Part shown: piece by piece, positions 25,191 to 33,440 of the stretch | How positions within the stretch are numbered: position 1 is the stretch's first letter | How the letters are laid out: each line of letters starts with the position of its first letter | NCBI GenBank assembly: GCA_028866275.1 | Contig: JAGWIK010000003.1 | Span: 1-64,000, forward strand | From: Alphaproteobacteria bacterium | GTDB taxonomy: Bacteria; Pseudomonadota; Alphaproteobacteria; UBA9219 | Reading direction: 5' to 3' | DNA: 64,000 nt | The notes under the pieces: model-generated | Seen by the model: only the letters and a program-made list of their open reading frames with translations | Databases searched by the model: none | Told to the model about the DNA's origin: nothing | Program-made: the position numbers and the translations under genes

Positions 25191-26612
25191 TCAGGTCTTT
25201 AAAAATCTTTTCCGCGCTTCGCGTGCCGCTTTTTGCACGTTTTTAGGGGCCGTGCCGCCAAAACTGGTGCGGCTGGCCACCGCGCGCGCGGGGTCGAGCA
25301 CGCCATAGATTTCATCCGTGATGCGGGCATCAATGGCGCGCATGTCTTTTAGGGTTAATTGATCGAGGCGGCAGGCTTTTTCTTCGGCCAGCCGCACGAT
25401 GCGGCCCGTGATGTGATGGGCGTCGCGGAACGGAATGCCCGCCGCGCGCACCAGCCAGTCGGCCAGATCGGTCGCGGTGATAAATCCGTCTTGCAAGGCG
25501 CGGTCGAGCGCGGCTTTTTGCGGCTGCATATCGCGGATCATCCCCGCCATTGCGGCAATCGACAGGCGCAGCGTGTCGGCGGCGTCGAAAACCTGTTCCT
25601 TGTCTTCCTGCATATCCTTGGCATAGGTCAGCGGCAGCCCCTTCATCACAACCGTCAATGCCGTGAAAGCGCCCAGCAGACGCCCGACCTTGGCGCGCAC
25701 CAGTTCCGCCGCGTCGGGGTTGCGTTTTTGCGGCATGATCGAACTGCCCGTCGTGAAGGCTTCGGAAAGTTTGATAAAACCGAATGACGGGTTGGCCCAG
25801 ATCACGATTTCTTCGGCCAGCCGCGACAAATGGGTGCCCAAAATGGTCGCCGCCGCCAGAAATTCCTGCGCGAAATCGCGCGATGAGACAGCGTCCAGAG
25901 AATTGGCCATAGGCCGGTCAAAACCCAGTTCGCCGGCGACCTTTTGCCGGTCGATGGGAAAAGACGTTCCCGCCAGCGCCGCCGCGCCCAACGGCATTTC
26001 ATTGACGCGTTTGCGCGTATCGGCAAAACGCGCGCGGTCGCGCCCCGCCATTTCGACATAGGCCAGCATATGATGGCCAAAAGTCACGGGCTGCGCGGGT
26101 TGCAAATGGGTGTAACCGGGCATCAATAATGCGGCGTGTTTTTCGGCTTTGTCGATCAACGCCGCCTGAAAATCGGCCAAGGCATTGTCGATCTGGTCGA
26201 TGGAATCGCGCAGCCACAGGCGGAAATCATTGACGACCTGATCGTTACGCGACCGCGCGGTATGCAGGCGTCCCGCGGCGTCGCCGATGATTTCGCGCAA
26301 ACGCGATTCGACATTCATGTGAATGTCTTCCAGCGCGGCGGAGAAAACGAAAACACCATCTTCGATTTCGCGCAAGATCATGTCCAGCCCCATGCGAATG
26401 GCCTTGGCGTCCTTGGCCGACAAGATGCCCTGGGCCGCCAGCATCGCGGCATGGGCTTGCGACGCGCGGATATCCTGCGCGTACATTCTTTTGTCGACAT
26501 CGATCGAGACATTGATTTCCGCCATCACCGCGGCGGGGCCGGCGGCATAATGGCCGCCCCACATCGGGTTGGCGGCGCGTTTTGAAGGCTGTTTTGCGGA
26601 TTTTTTTGTCAT
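25191..26612 (-). CDS. argH: Argininosuccinate lyase
   Basis: A 473-residue fumarase/aspartase superfamily enzyme that splits argininosuccinate to arginine and fumarate. The start has [22 protein letters not shown], and the signatures [37 protein letters not shown] and the catalytic loop [16 protein letters not shown] are present. The length matches the family. It is the first gene of the - strand operon to ribBX, ribH, nusB and the FliL-like gene. It is divergent from the adaptor gene at 26741 across about 130 bases. Confidence 0.95.
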   Translation of the reverse strand: MTKKSAKQPSKRAANPMWGGHYAAGPAAVMAEINVSIDVDKRMYAQDIRASQAHAAMLAAQGILSAKDAKAIRMGLDMILREIEDGVFVFSAALEDIHMNVESRLREIIGDAAGRLHTARSRNDQVVNDFRLWLRDSIDQIDNALADFQAALIDKAEKHAALLMPGYTHLQPAQPVTFGHHMLAYVEMAGRDRARFADTRKRVNEMPLGAAALAGTSFPIDRQKVAGELGFDRPMANSLDAVSSRDFAQEFLAAATILGTHLSRLAEEIVIWANPSFGFIKLSEAFTTGSSIMPQKRNPDAAELVRAKVGRLLGAFTALTVVMKGLPLTYAKDMQEDKEQVFDAADTLRLSIAAMAGMIRDMQPQKAALDRALQDGFITATDLADWLVRAAGIPFRDAHHITGRIVRLAEEKACRLDQLTLKDMRAIDARITDEIYGVLDPARAVASRTSFGGTAPKNVQKAAREARKRFLKT

Positions 26613-26740
26613 GGCGCGTCTTTAAATGCGGTTTCGTACGTTATACCTATATCAGCAAACCTGTCGGGCCTAAACACAGAAAAGCCCGATTTACCTTATA
26701 GGCGGGAGCAGGTATGGTGATCGCATTGTTTTGGTGAAAA

Positions 26741-27925
26741 ATGAATACCCAGCCCACGCGTCCGAAACGCCGATTGAAGCATCTGGTTTTGTTGGCGGTT
26801 ATTACGGCTCTGGCCGCAACCGGTGGATGGCGCATTTACACCGACGCCAGACCGTCGTCCCCCGCATCCGCAATGCATGCGGGCAGACATGGCGGCAGCC
26901 AAACCACCCCCGTTGCCCTGTCGACCATCCGGACGGGCGATATTGATGTGGTCGATCAGGGTCTGGGCACGGTCACGCCTTTGGCCAGCATCACCGTACG
27001 CACGCAAATCGCAGGACAATTGCAGCAGATTGGCTTCAAGGAAGGCGACATCGTCCACAAAGGCGATTTTCTTGCCCAGATCGACGACCGTCCCTATCAG
27101 GCCGCGCTGGAACAGGCGCAAGGCGCGCTGCAACGCGATCAGGCTTTGCTGCAGGAGGCACAACTGAATCTTGCCCGCTATAAAAAACTGGTGGCGCAGG
27201 ATTCATTGGCGAAACAGCAGCTCGACACCCAGCAATCCCTTGTCCAGCAATATCAGGGCGCGGTCACGACCGATCAGGGCGATATCGACGCCGCCAAGCT
27301 TAACATTTCATACTGCCACATCACCGCGCCCATCACCGGCCGCGTCGGGTTGCGGCAGGTCGATGCCGGCAACTATGTACAGACCAGCGATACCAACGGC
27401 ATCGTCGCCTTGACCGAATTGGACCCTATTTCGGTTTTGTTTACGCTGCCCGAAGATCAATTGCCCGCCGTGATGAAACAGCTGGCGGCGGGGGCGACCT
27501 TGAAAGTCGCCGCCTATGACCGCACCGACAGCACGAAGCTGGCCGACGGCACGCTGACCGCCGTGGACAATGAAATCAACATATCGACCGGCACGGTCAA
27601 GTTGCGCGCGCAGTTCGACAACCCCAATGGCGCGTTGTTCCCCAACCAGTTCGTCAATATCCGCGTCACCGTCGATACCTTGCACAACGTCCTTATCGCA
27701 CCGCAGGCCGCCATTTTGCGCGGCGAGCCGGGAACGTTCGTCTATCTGGCCAAAGATAACGGCACGGTCGCCATGCGCCCCGTCAAATTAGGCCCGACAC
27801 AAGGCGATAATGTCGCGATTACCGACGGGGTGCAGGCCGGCGACAAAGTCGTGACCGAGGGAACGGACAAGCTGAGCGACGGCGCGCCATACCGTTTGCC
27901 CGGCGGCGCGCATGCCGCGCCATGA
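26741..27925 (+). CDS. RND-type efflux periplasmic adaptor (MdtA-like)
   Basis: A 394-residue membrane-fusion protein with an N-terminal transmembrane anchor (about 13-32), a lipoyl domain (TVRTQIAGQLQQIGFKEGDIV), a coiled-coil hairpin (about 105-175), a second lipoyl half (ITGRVGLRQVDAGNYVQ), and a beta-barrel domain ending with IAPQAAILRGEPGTFVYLA. It matches MdtA/RND adaptors. No RND pump or outer-membrane gene follows; instead its stop overlaps a SNase-like gene by 4 bases (ATGA). The pump it serves must be encoded elsewhere, or it has been recruited. Confidence 0.88.
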   Translation: MNTQPTRPKRRLKHLVLLAVITALAATGGWRIYTDARPSSPASAMHAGRHGGSQTTPVALSTIRTGDIDVVDQGLGTVTPLASITVRTQIAGQLQQIGFKEGDIVHKGDFLAQIDDRPYQAALEQAQGALQRDQALLQEAQLNLARYKKLVAQDSLAKQQLDTQQSLVQQYQGAVTTDQGDIDAAKLNISYCHITAPITGRVGLRQVDAGNYVQTSDTNGIVALTELDPISVLFTLPEDQLPAVMKQLAAGATLKVAAYDRTDSTKLADGTLTAVDNEINISTGTVKLRAQFDNPNGALFPNQFVNIRVTVDTLHNVLIAPQAAILRGEPGTFVYLAKDNGTVAMRPVKLGPTQGDNVAITDGVQAGDKVVTEGTDKLSDGAPYRLPGGAHAAP

Positions 27926-28617
27926 TATGGCGGGTTTTATCCGTTTTTCTGCTGCTGTCCCTTTCGCCCGCCTATGCCGCCGACATAACCGCCGCCCGCG
28001 TTCTGTCGGGCGATGAAATCGCGTTGAATGACGGGCGCATTGTGCGGTTATCGGGCATCAAGGCGTGGCCGCAGGCGGAAGATTTTCTGCAAACCGCCGC
28101 GCGGGGCCGCACGCTGATCCTGCAGGATCCCGCCCCCGACCGTTATGGACGCATTGCGGCGACCGTTTTTGCCGGCAACAGCCGGATATCCTTGCAAGAA
28201 GATTTGCTGCGGCGTGGCCTGGCCTTTGTCTATCCGGCCACCGGCGATGCCCCGTCTGTCGACACCTATCTGGCCGACGAAAAAGCGGCGCGGCTGGCGC
28301 ATCTGGGCGCGTGGCCGCAACATCCCGATATCAGGGCCGGCGATGCCGCGTCGTTATATGGCAGTTATGGTTTCATTACCGGCAAAGCGGTCAATGCCGC
28401 GCGCGTTAAAAACAAAGTCTATGTGAATTTCGGGCCGGATTGGCATACCGATTTCACCATTGCCATTGCCGCCCATGATTTGCGCGCTTTCAAACATGCG
28501 GGTATCGACCCGTTGACATGGCAGGGCAAAACGATCCGCGTGCGCGGGTGGGTTGTGCGTGACGGCGGCCCGATGATCGACGTCACCGATCCGCATCAGA
28601 TCGAAATCGTCAATTAG
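27922..28617 (+). CDS. Secreted thermonuclease (SNase)-like protein
   Basis: A 231-residue protein with a signal peptide (1-19, cut at AYAAD) and a SNase-like domain (RVLSGDEIALNDGRIVRLSGIKAW, DRYGRIAATVFAG, LQEDLLRRGLAFVYP). The Arg of IVRL and the Arg of DRYGR are kept, but the Glu expected after the RL.GI.AP motif is missing (IKAWPQ). A C-terminal part (about 130-231) with ITGKAVNAARVKNKVYVNFG and IRVRGWVVRDGGPMIDVT resembles a domain often paired with SNase. It probably acts in the periplasm but may not cut DNA. It is coupled to the upstream adaptor by an ATGA overlap. Confidence 0.85.
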   Translation: MIWRVLSVFLLLSLSPAYAADITAARVLSGDEIALNDGRIVRLSGIKAWPQAEDFLQTAARGRTLILQDPAPDRYGRIAATVFAGNSRISLQEDLLRRGLAFVYPATGDAPSVDTYLADEKAARLAHLGAWPQHPDIRAGDAASLYGSYGFITGKAVNAARVKNKVYVNFGPDWHTDFTIAIAAHDLRAFKHAGIDPLTWQGKTIRVRGWVVRDGGPMIDVTDPHQIEIVN

Positions 28618-29179
28618 GGTCGCCGTATATTTCGCGCAACAACGCAAAGGCTTGATTGATATTTTTGAATTTTTCTTCGGCGTCGCGCGCGCCGCCATGC
28701 AGATCAGGATGATGTTTTTTGACCATGACGCGATATTGCGCCTTGATCGCGGCAAAATCCGCCGGCGGCTGCAATTCCAGAATCGCCATCGCGTCGCGTT
28801 CGGCCTGCGGCATGGCAGGCCCCTTGGCAGACGGCGGCGCGTCATCGTCACGCGGCGCCTGCCCGAAAATGCCGTGCATCGCTTTGTCGCGCAACGCCTG
28901 TTCATAAGCGCCCCATTGCCCCATAGGCCAGGACGGCCGTTCCCACACCGTGGCTTCGCGGTTATAATGTTCGATCTCGTCGGGCGACAAACCGGCAAAA
29001 TAATCCCACGCCTTGTTATAGGCGCGCACATGGTCGAGGCAGAAAAAATAATATTCCGTCAGCGCATCGCGATTTTTGGGCGCACGGAAATCGCCCGCCT
29101 GCCCGCAGGCAGGATGGTCGCACAGCCTGACCTTGACGGGACGGTCAGTATCAAAGAGGTTGTCTTTAAAGGCACGCAT
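28610..29179 (-). CDS. DnaJ domain-containing protein
   Basis: A 189-residue protein. A N-terminal Cys-containing part (RLCDHPACGQAGDFRAP) is followed by YYFFCLDHVRAYNKAWDYF; the C-terminal J domain (about 125-189) has FAAIKAQYRVMVKKHHPDLHGG with the HPD motif that stimulates DnaK. This protein is a common alphaproteobacterial neighbour of bolA, with which it is divergent across a 26-base gap. It probably acts as a J-protein co-chaperone. The 3' end overlaps the convergent SNase-like gene by 8 bases. Confidence 0.93.
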   Translation of the reverse strand: MRAFKDNLFDTDRPVKVRLCDHPACGQAGDFRAPKNRDALTEYYFFCLDHVRAYNKAWDYFAGLSPDEIEHYNREATVWERPSWPMGQWGAYEQALRDKAMHGIFGQAPRDDDAPPSAKGPAMPQAERDAMAILELQPPADFAAIKAQYRVMVKKHHPDLHGGARDAEEKFKNINQAFALLREIYGDPN

Positions 29180-29205
29180 AAGGGCCGATTATATCAGAAG
29201 GAGAT

Positions 29206-29520
29206 ATGAAATTGGACAGCAAAAACGAACCCGTCGCAGATCGCCTGCGCCGCATTCTGGATGCGCATTTTTCGCCCACCGCCTTGGAAATTCACGATGA
29301 ATCGGCGCGCCACGCCGGACATGCCGGCGCGCGTCCCGGCGGCGACAGCCATTTCCGCATCCGCATTGTCAGCGCAGGTTTTGCTGGCATGAACCGCGTG
29401 GCGCGCCACCGCGCCGTTTATGCCGCATTGGAAGCAGAGATGAAAAACACGATTCACGCGCTGGCATTGGAAGCGCTGACGCCCGATGACGTTCAGGCGA
29501 GGATATCCAAAAGCGATTGA
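29206..29520 (+). CDS. bolA: BolA family transcriptional regulator / [2Fe-2S] partner
   Basis: A 104-residue BolA/IbaG-type protein: RLRRILDAHFSPTALEIHDES, HAGHAGARPGGDSHFRIRIVS and the closing helix region NRVARHRAVYAALEAEM. The helix-turn-helix-like class II KH fold and His ligands are typical. BolA proteins partner with monothiol glutaredoxins in iron-sulfur handling. It is divergent from the DnaJ-domain gene, the standard alphaproteobacterial arrangement. Its 3' end overlaps the convergent mini rod-like gene by 28 bases. Confidence 0.93.
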   Translation: MKLDSKNEPVADRLRRILDAHFSPTALEIHDESARHAGHAGARPGGDSHFRIRIVSAGFAGMNRVARHRAVYAALEAEMKNTIHALALEALTPDDVQARISKSD

Positions 29521-29711
29521 TCCATTTTCTTGACCGTACGGATCACGGCGGCATTGGCGGCGACATCGGTTTGATCTGTATTCAGCGAAACCAGATTGGC
29601 GTCGAGATTATTTCCCGTTGACGAAGCATTAACTATGTTGGTCGCCGACTGTGTCGCGCGGGCCACGCTGGCATTGATGCCGCCGACGGCAATGGAAAGG
29701 GCGCTGGACAT
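29493..29711 (-). CDS. Miniature flagellar rod/hook-like protein (72 residues)
   Basis: A 72-residue protein that looks like the N- and C-terminal ends of an axial flagellar protein joined directly. The start SSALSIAVGGINASVARAT resembles the conserved N-terminal helix of FlgC/FlgE/FlgG, and the end TDVAANAAVIRTVKKMDQSL resembles the C-terminal helix of the same family (ANa.vi.t...m...l). There is no central domain. ATG 29711 has GAGGA upstream; an ATG at 29726 in frame is less likely because it lacks a SD. It may be a rod cap, junction or scaffold component, or act as a competitor. It overlaps the bolA 3' end by 28 bases on the opposite strand. Confidence 0.7.
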   Translation of the reverse strand: MSSALSIAVGGINASVARATQSATNIVNASSTGNNLDANLVSLNTDQTDVAANAAVIRTVKKMDQSLLDILA

Positions 29712-29923
29712 GGCGGTTTTCCTCATTTTTTCGCTGATACGACCTTCGCATGATACCGCGTCACGATTAACATTCTGTCAATAAAACCCAACAAAACATG
29801 AAGTTTTTCAACGTTTTTTATCGTGAAAAAAAGCGTCGCATTAACTTCGGATTCAAACTTCGCCGGTACATTGGGTTTATCAGACGAGAGAAAACGCATC
29901 ACCCCAAACTAAGGATGGATATC

Positions 29924-30190
29924 ATGTTTCAGAATTACGAAATGCAGAGCGCGCCGGGTTCGGCCGATGAAACGCTGGAGCGTTTGATCGCCATGACGAA
30001 CCAGACCAATCTGGTCGCGCTGGACAAAACCATTGCGGCGATCCGCCGCGCCTCGACCAGCTATGCCGCCGCGGCAGCCCGCGTCGGCAGCATCGGCGAA
30101 CGCATCGTGCGCGCCGCGCACGAAGTCGGCATGACGCTGCCCGCCGAAAAACGCGCATCGACCACGATTGAAACGTCGATCGCCATCTAA
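29924..30190 (+). CDS. Small protein resembling a chemoreceptor signalling tip
   Basis: An 88-residue soluble helical protein. The central segment IAMTNQTNLVALDKTIAAIR resembles the highly conserved signalling tip of methyl-accepting chemotaxis proteins (I-A-x-Q-T-N-L-L-A-L-N-A-x-I-E-A-A-R). There is no sensor, membrane or HAMP region. The next part, SYAAAAARVGSIGERIVRAA, is helical. ATG 29924 follows AAGGA by 9 bases; earlier in-frame starts lack a SD. The gene lies about 200 bases from the miniature rod-like gene, divergently. The function is unknown. Confidence 0.55.
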   Translation: MFQNYEMQSAPGSADETLERLIAMTNQTNLVALDKTIAAIRRASTSYAAAAARVGSIGERIVRAAHEVGMTLPAEKRASTTIETSIAI

Positions 30191-30223
30191 AGCACGATTC
30201 TTATACGGGTGATGCAAAGAGAA

Positions 30224-30251
30224 AAGGGCCTGATCGAAAGATCAGGCCCTT
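30224..30251 (-). terminator. Intrinsic terminator downstream of the 160-residue hypothetical gene
   Basis: AAGGGCCTGATC and GATCAGGCCCTT form a 12-base-pair stem with a four-base loop. On the - strand the stem is followed by TTTTCTCTTT, so it terminates the hypothetical gene ending at 30258. It may also stop transcription from the + strand gene ending at 30190. Confidence 0.85.
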
Positions 30252-30257
30252 AAACAT

Positions 30258-30740
30258 TTATCCGGTTATTGCAGGTTCTGGAAGATTGCTTTTTTTGTAT
30301 TCCGCAGGCACGGATCCTAAAAGTCGAGCCATATCTTCCTTGATAATTTTGACCTCTTTGACGTATTCAGGCTTCATTTGTTTGTCCAGTTCGCTCAAAA
30401 CCACATTCTCAAAACTGGCGATAATTTTGTTGAATTGCGTGTTTAATAAATTCCTCGGTGTATTGTCCCTGCATTCTCGCAGCATATCGACCACACCCTG
30501 AACGAGAACGATGGACGTGCCGGTTATGGCGCGAGAAAATGCAATTCCTCCATTATTAAAATCGCAATATTCCTGAAGCGCGTCACGGAACCCTTCCAGC
30601 CTGGCTACGCTCTGATCAAAGGCGACGTCAAAAGGATCGGCACATTGCCCAACCTTCTGAAGGCGGGCGTGCGCTATCAACCTCAATGCAGCTTGTCTGA
30701 CTTCCCCCGACAATACGATACGCGCTTCTTTATGTCCCAT
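30258..30740 (-). CDS. Hypothetical protein (160 residues)
   Basis: I do not recognise this family. It is 160 residues, predicted mostly helical (LSGEVRQAALRLIAHARLQK, AFDQSVARLEGFRDALQEY, SIVLVQGVVDMLRECRD, FENVVLSELDKQMKPE), with no signal peptide and no clear membrane segment. Its DNA is AT-richer than that of its neighbours, which hints at a more recent arrival or weaker expression. It is bounded by its own terminator and is divergent from holA. Confidence 0.65.
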   Translation of the reverse strand: MGHKEARIVLSGEVRQAALRLIAHARLQKVGQCADPFDVAFDQSVARLEGFRDALQEYCDFNNGGIAFSRAITGTSIVLVQGVVDMLRECRDNTPRNLLNTQFNKIIASFENVVLSELDKQMKPEYVKEVKIIKEDMARLLGSVPAEYKKSNLPEPAITG

Positions 30741-30854
30741 AGTTAGATAGCTCCTTTTACCGATACGAACGTTTATTATTTAACAACAACTTATTACTTT
30801 CAGGTATCCCCTTTTTGCTTCTTTTTGTGTTTTAAACAGGTTATTTGATTCGAC

Positions 30855-31868
30855 ATGAAGCTTCCAACATCAAAAATTGCCCATTTTTTAAGCAAACCAG
30901 ACCCCGCCATACGGGTTATTCTGGTTTACGGGCCGGATGCGGGGTTGGTGCGTGAACGCGCGACCCATCTGGCAAAAATGACCGCGCCCGACCTGAACGA
31001 CCCGTTTCGCGTGGCATCGCTGTCGCCTGCCAGCCTGAGCGAAGGGCCGTCACGCCTGTTCGACGAAATGGCGGCGCAAGCGCTGGGCGGCGGGCGGCGA
31101 TTGGTGCGGTTGGTCAATCCGGGCGAAGGCGTCGCGGCATCGGTCGCGGCCCTGATCGCCGATATGCCGCCATCAGACAGTTTGTTGTTGATCGAAGCGG
31201 GCGATCTGGACAAACGGTCGAAGCTGCGCGCGGCATGCGAAAGCGACACGCCGTTGGCCTGCGCCATTCCCTGCTATATCGAGGACACCGCCGCGCGCAC
31301 GCGCACGATCACCGAAATTCTGAAAGCCGAAAATATCAACGCCGCGCGCGATGTCGTCGCGGCCTTGGCCGATATTCTGCCGCCCGACCGCATGGCGATG
31401 CGCAGCGAATTGGAAAAAATGGCGATTTATGTCGGCGCCGGCAATGTGGCGACCATCGAAGACGTTCATGCCACGGTGCAGGACGCCGGCGCGGCGGAGT
31501 TAGACGATCTGGTTTTTGCCGTCGGCGCGGGCGAAACGGCGCAGGCCGCGCGGTTGATCGACCGGCTGTATGCCGAACAAACATCGCCGGTCGCCATTTT
31601 ACGCGCGGCGCAACGGCATTTTATCCGTTTGCAATGGGCGCGGGCGCAGATGGATGGCGGGCTGAACGCTACCGACGCCGTCAAACGGTTGCAACCGCCG
31701 GTGTTTTGGAAACATGAAGGCGCGATGGCGTCGCAATTGCGCCGCTGGCCCCGCGCGCGCGCCGAACAGGCGTTGCGCCGATTATACGACGCCGAAGCCG
31801 CCGTTAAAAGCACCGGCACGCCCGACACGGCGTTGTGCGCGCAAGTCCTGCTGGGCCTTGCGGCTTGA
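30855..31868 (+). CDS. holA: DNA polymerase III subunit delta
   Basis: A 337-residue clamp-loader delta subunit, which opens the beta sliding clamp. The opening MKLPTSKIAHFLSKPDPAIRV and VILVYGPDAGLVRERA, the domain II feature LLLIEAGDLDKRSKLR and the C-terminal LIDRLYAEQTSPVAILRAAQR are typical. In many alphaproteobacteria holA directly follows leuS-lptE, but here it lies about 30 kb from them and is followed by livG. It starts 114 bases divergent from the hypothetical gene. Confidence 0.93.
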   Translation: MKLPTSKIAHFLSKPDPAIRVILVYGPDAGLVRERATHLAKMTAPDLNDPFRVASLSPASLSEGPSRLFDEMAAQALGGGRRLVRLVNPGEGVAASVAALIADMPPSDSLLLIEAGDLDKRSKLRAACESDTPLACAIPCYIEDTAARTRTITEILKAENINAARDVVAALADILPPDRMAMRSELEKMAIYVGAGNVATIEDVHATVQDAGAAELDDLVFAVGAGETAQAARLIDRLYAEQTSPVAILRAAQRHFIRLQWARAQMDGGLNATDAVKRLQPPVFWKHEGAMASQLRRWPRARAEQALRRLYDAEAAVKSTGTPDTALCAQVLLGLAA

Positions 31869-31917
31869 CCTGTCCCCTGACTTCCACGACAATCGGCAAA
31901 ACTTTTGCACATGTTTC

Positions 31918-32733
31918 ATGACGGCGCCCGCCACTTCACCCCTTTTGCTTGACGTCGCGCAATTGACCATGCGTTTCGGCGGGTTGACCGCCGTCGACAA
32001 TGTGTCGTTTCAGGCGTTCGACCGGCAAGTCACCGCCATTATCGGCCCCAACGGCGCGGGAAAAACCACTTTGTTCAATTGCCTGACCGGTTTTTACAAA
32101 CCGACATCGGGCGCGTTGACGCTCTATCGCGACGGCAAGGGGCACGCGCTGACAGGCCTGCCCGCGCACAAGGCCGCGCGGCTGGGCGTCGCGCGCACGT
32201 TCCAGAATATCCGCCTGTTTCCGGCGATGACGGTGTTGGAAAATGTTCTGGTCGCCGAACATAACCGGTTGATGCGCGCCTCGGGATACAGTTTCGCCGG
32301 TTTGATGGGATTGCCGTCGTGGCGGCGCGCCGAACGCGACGCCATCGATAAAGCGCGGTTATGGCTGGATCGCATGATGTTGCTGCGCGCGGCGGACAGG
32401 CCCGCGGGGCAATTGCCGTACGGCATGCAAAGGCGGTTGGAAATCGCGCGCGCGATGTGCACCGACCCGCGCCTGTTATGCCTTGACGAACCCGCCGCCG
32501 GATTGAACCCGTCCGAATCCGTGGCGTTGCGCCGCGCCATTGCCCATATCCGCGACGAAGCGCGCGTCGGCATTTTGTTGATCGAACACAACATGAATGT
32601 GGTGATGGAAATTTCCGACCATATTGTCGTTCTGGATTACGGCAAGAAAATTGCCGCCGGCACGCCCGACGAGGTGCGCCATAACGCCGCCGTCATCCGC
32701 GCCTATCTGGGCGAGGAGGATGAGGCATGCTGA
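31918..32733 (+). CDS. livG: Branched-chain amino acid ABC transporter ATPase LivG
   Basis: A 271-residue LivG-type ATPase. The Walker A is GPNGAGKTT, the signature helix region has QLPYGMQRRLEIARAM and the Walker B is LLCLDEPAAGLN; the characteristic LivG loop ARTFQNIRLFPAMTVLENVLVA is present. The start is ATG 31918 (MTAPATSP); the upstream in-frame region lies inside holA. It overlaps livF by 7 bases. With livF it should power import of amino acids or related solutes, but the permease genes livH and livM are not nearby. Confidence 0.94.
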   Translation: MTAPATSPLLLDVAQLTMRFGGLTAVDNVSFQAFDRQVTAIIGPNGAGKTTLFNCLTGFYKPTSGALTLYRDGKGHALTGLPAHKAARLGVARTFQNIRLFPAMTVLENVLVAEHNRLMRASGYSFAGLMGLPSWRRAERDAIDKARLWLDRMMLLRAADRPAGQLPYGMQRRLEIARAMCTDPRLLCLDEPAAGLNPSESVALRRAIAHIRDEARVGILLIEHNMNVVMEISDHIVVLDYGKKIAAGTPDEVRHNAAVIRAYLGEEDEAC

Positions 32734-33440
32734 ACCTCGACAATATCGTGGCGCGGTACGGCGCGATCGAGGCATTGCGCGGCGTATCGCTGGACGCGCG
32801 GCGCGGCGAGATTGTGACATTGATCGGCGCCAACGGCGCAGGCAAAACGACATTGATGATGACAATATGCGGATCGCCGAACGCCGCGGGCGGGCGCGTG
32901 ATTTTCGACGGCGAAGACATTACGTCTTTGCCCACCGATCAAATCGTCCGGCGCGGCATCGCCCTGGTTCCCGAAGGACGGCGTATTTTCCCGCGTTTGA
33001 CGGTTTATGAAAATTTACAACTGGGGGCGACCCCTGTGGGCGACACCGGTTTTACGCAGAATCTCGACCGCGTTTTTACGCTGTTTCCGCGCCTGAAAGA
33101 ACGCATGAAGCAGCGCGGCGGCACGCTGTCTGGCGGCGAACAGCAAATGCTGGCCATCGGTCGCGCCCTGATGAGCCGCCCCAAATTATTGCTGCTCGAC
33201 GAACCGTCGCTGGGCCTCGCGCCGATCATCGTGCGGCAGATTTTCGATACGCTGAAACAATTGAACGCCGATGACGGGCTGACCATTTTTCTGGTCGAAC
33301 AGAATGCCCATATGGCGTTACGTCTGGCCCATCGCGGCTATGTTCTGGTCGGCGGACAGGTCACAATGTCGGGCACGGGCGCGGAATTGCACGGCAATCC
33401 CGAAATCCGCGCCGCCTATCTGGAAGGAGCTGCTTCATGA
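32727..33440 (+). CDS. livF: Branched-chain amino acid ABC transporter ATPase LivF
   Basis: A 237-residue LivF-type ATPase. Walker A GANGAGKTT, the LivF-type segment IALVPEGRRIFPRLTVYENLQLGA, the ABC signature LSGGEQQMLAIGRALM and Walker B LLLLDEPSLGLAP are all present. It pairs with LivG. Its start is inside the end of livG (7-base overlap) and its stop overlaps the next gene by 4 bases. Confidence 0.94.
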   Translation: MLNLDNIVARYGAIEALRGVSLDARRGEIVTLIGANGAGKTTLMMTICGSPNAAGGRVIFDGEDITSLPTDQIVRRGIALVPEGRRIFPRLTVYENLQLGATPVGDTGFTQNLDRVFTLFPRLKERMKQRGGTLSGGEQQMLAIGRALMSRPKLLLLDEPSLGLAPIIVRQIFDTLKQLNADDGLTIFLVEQNAHMALRLAHRGYVLVGGQVTMSGTGAELHGNPEIRAAYLEGAAS

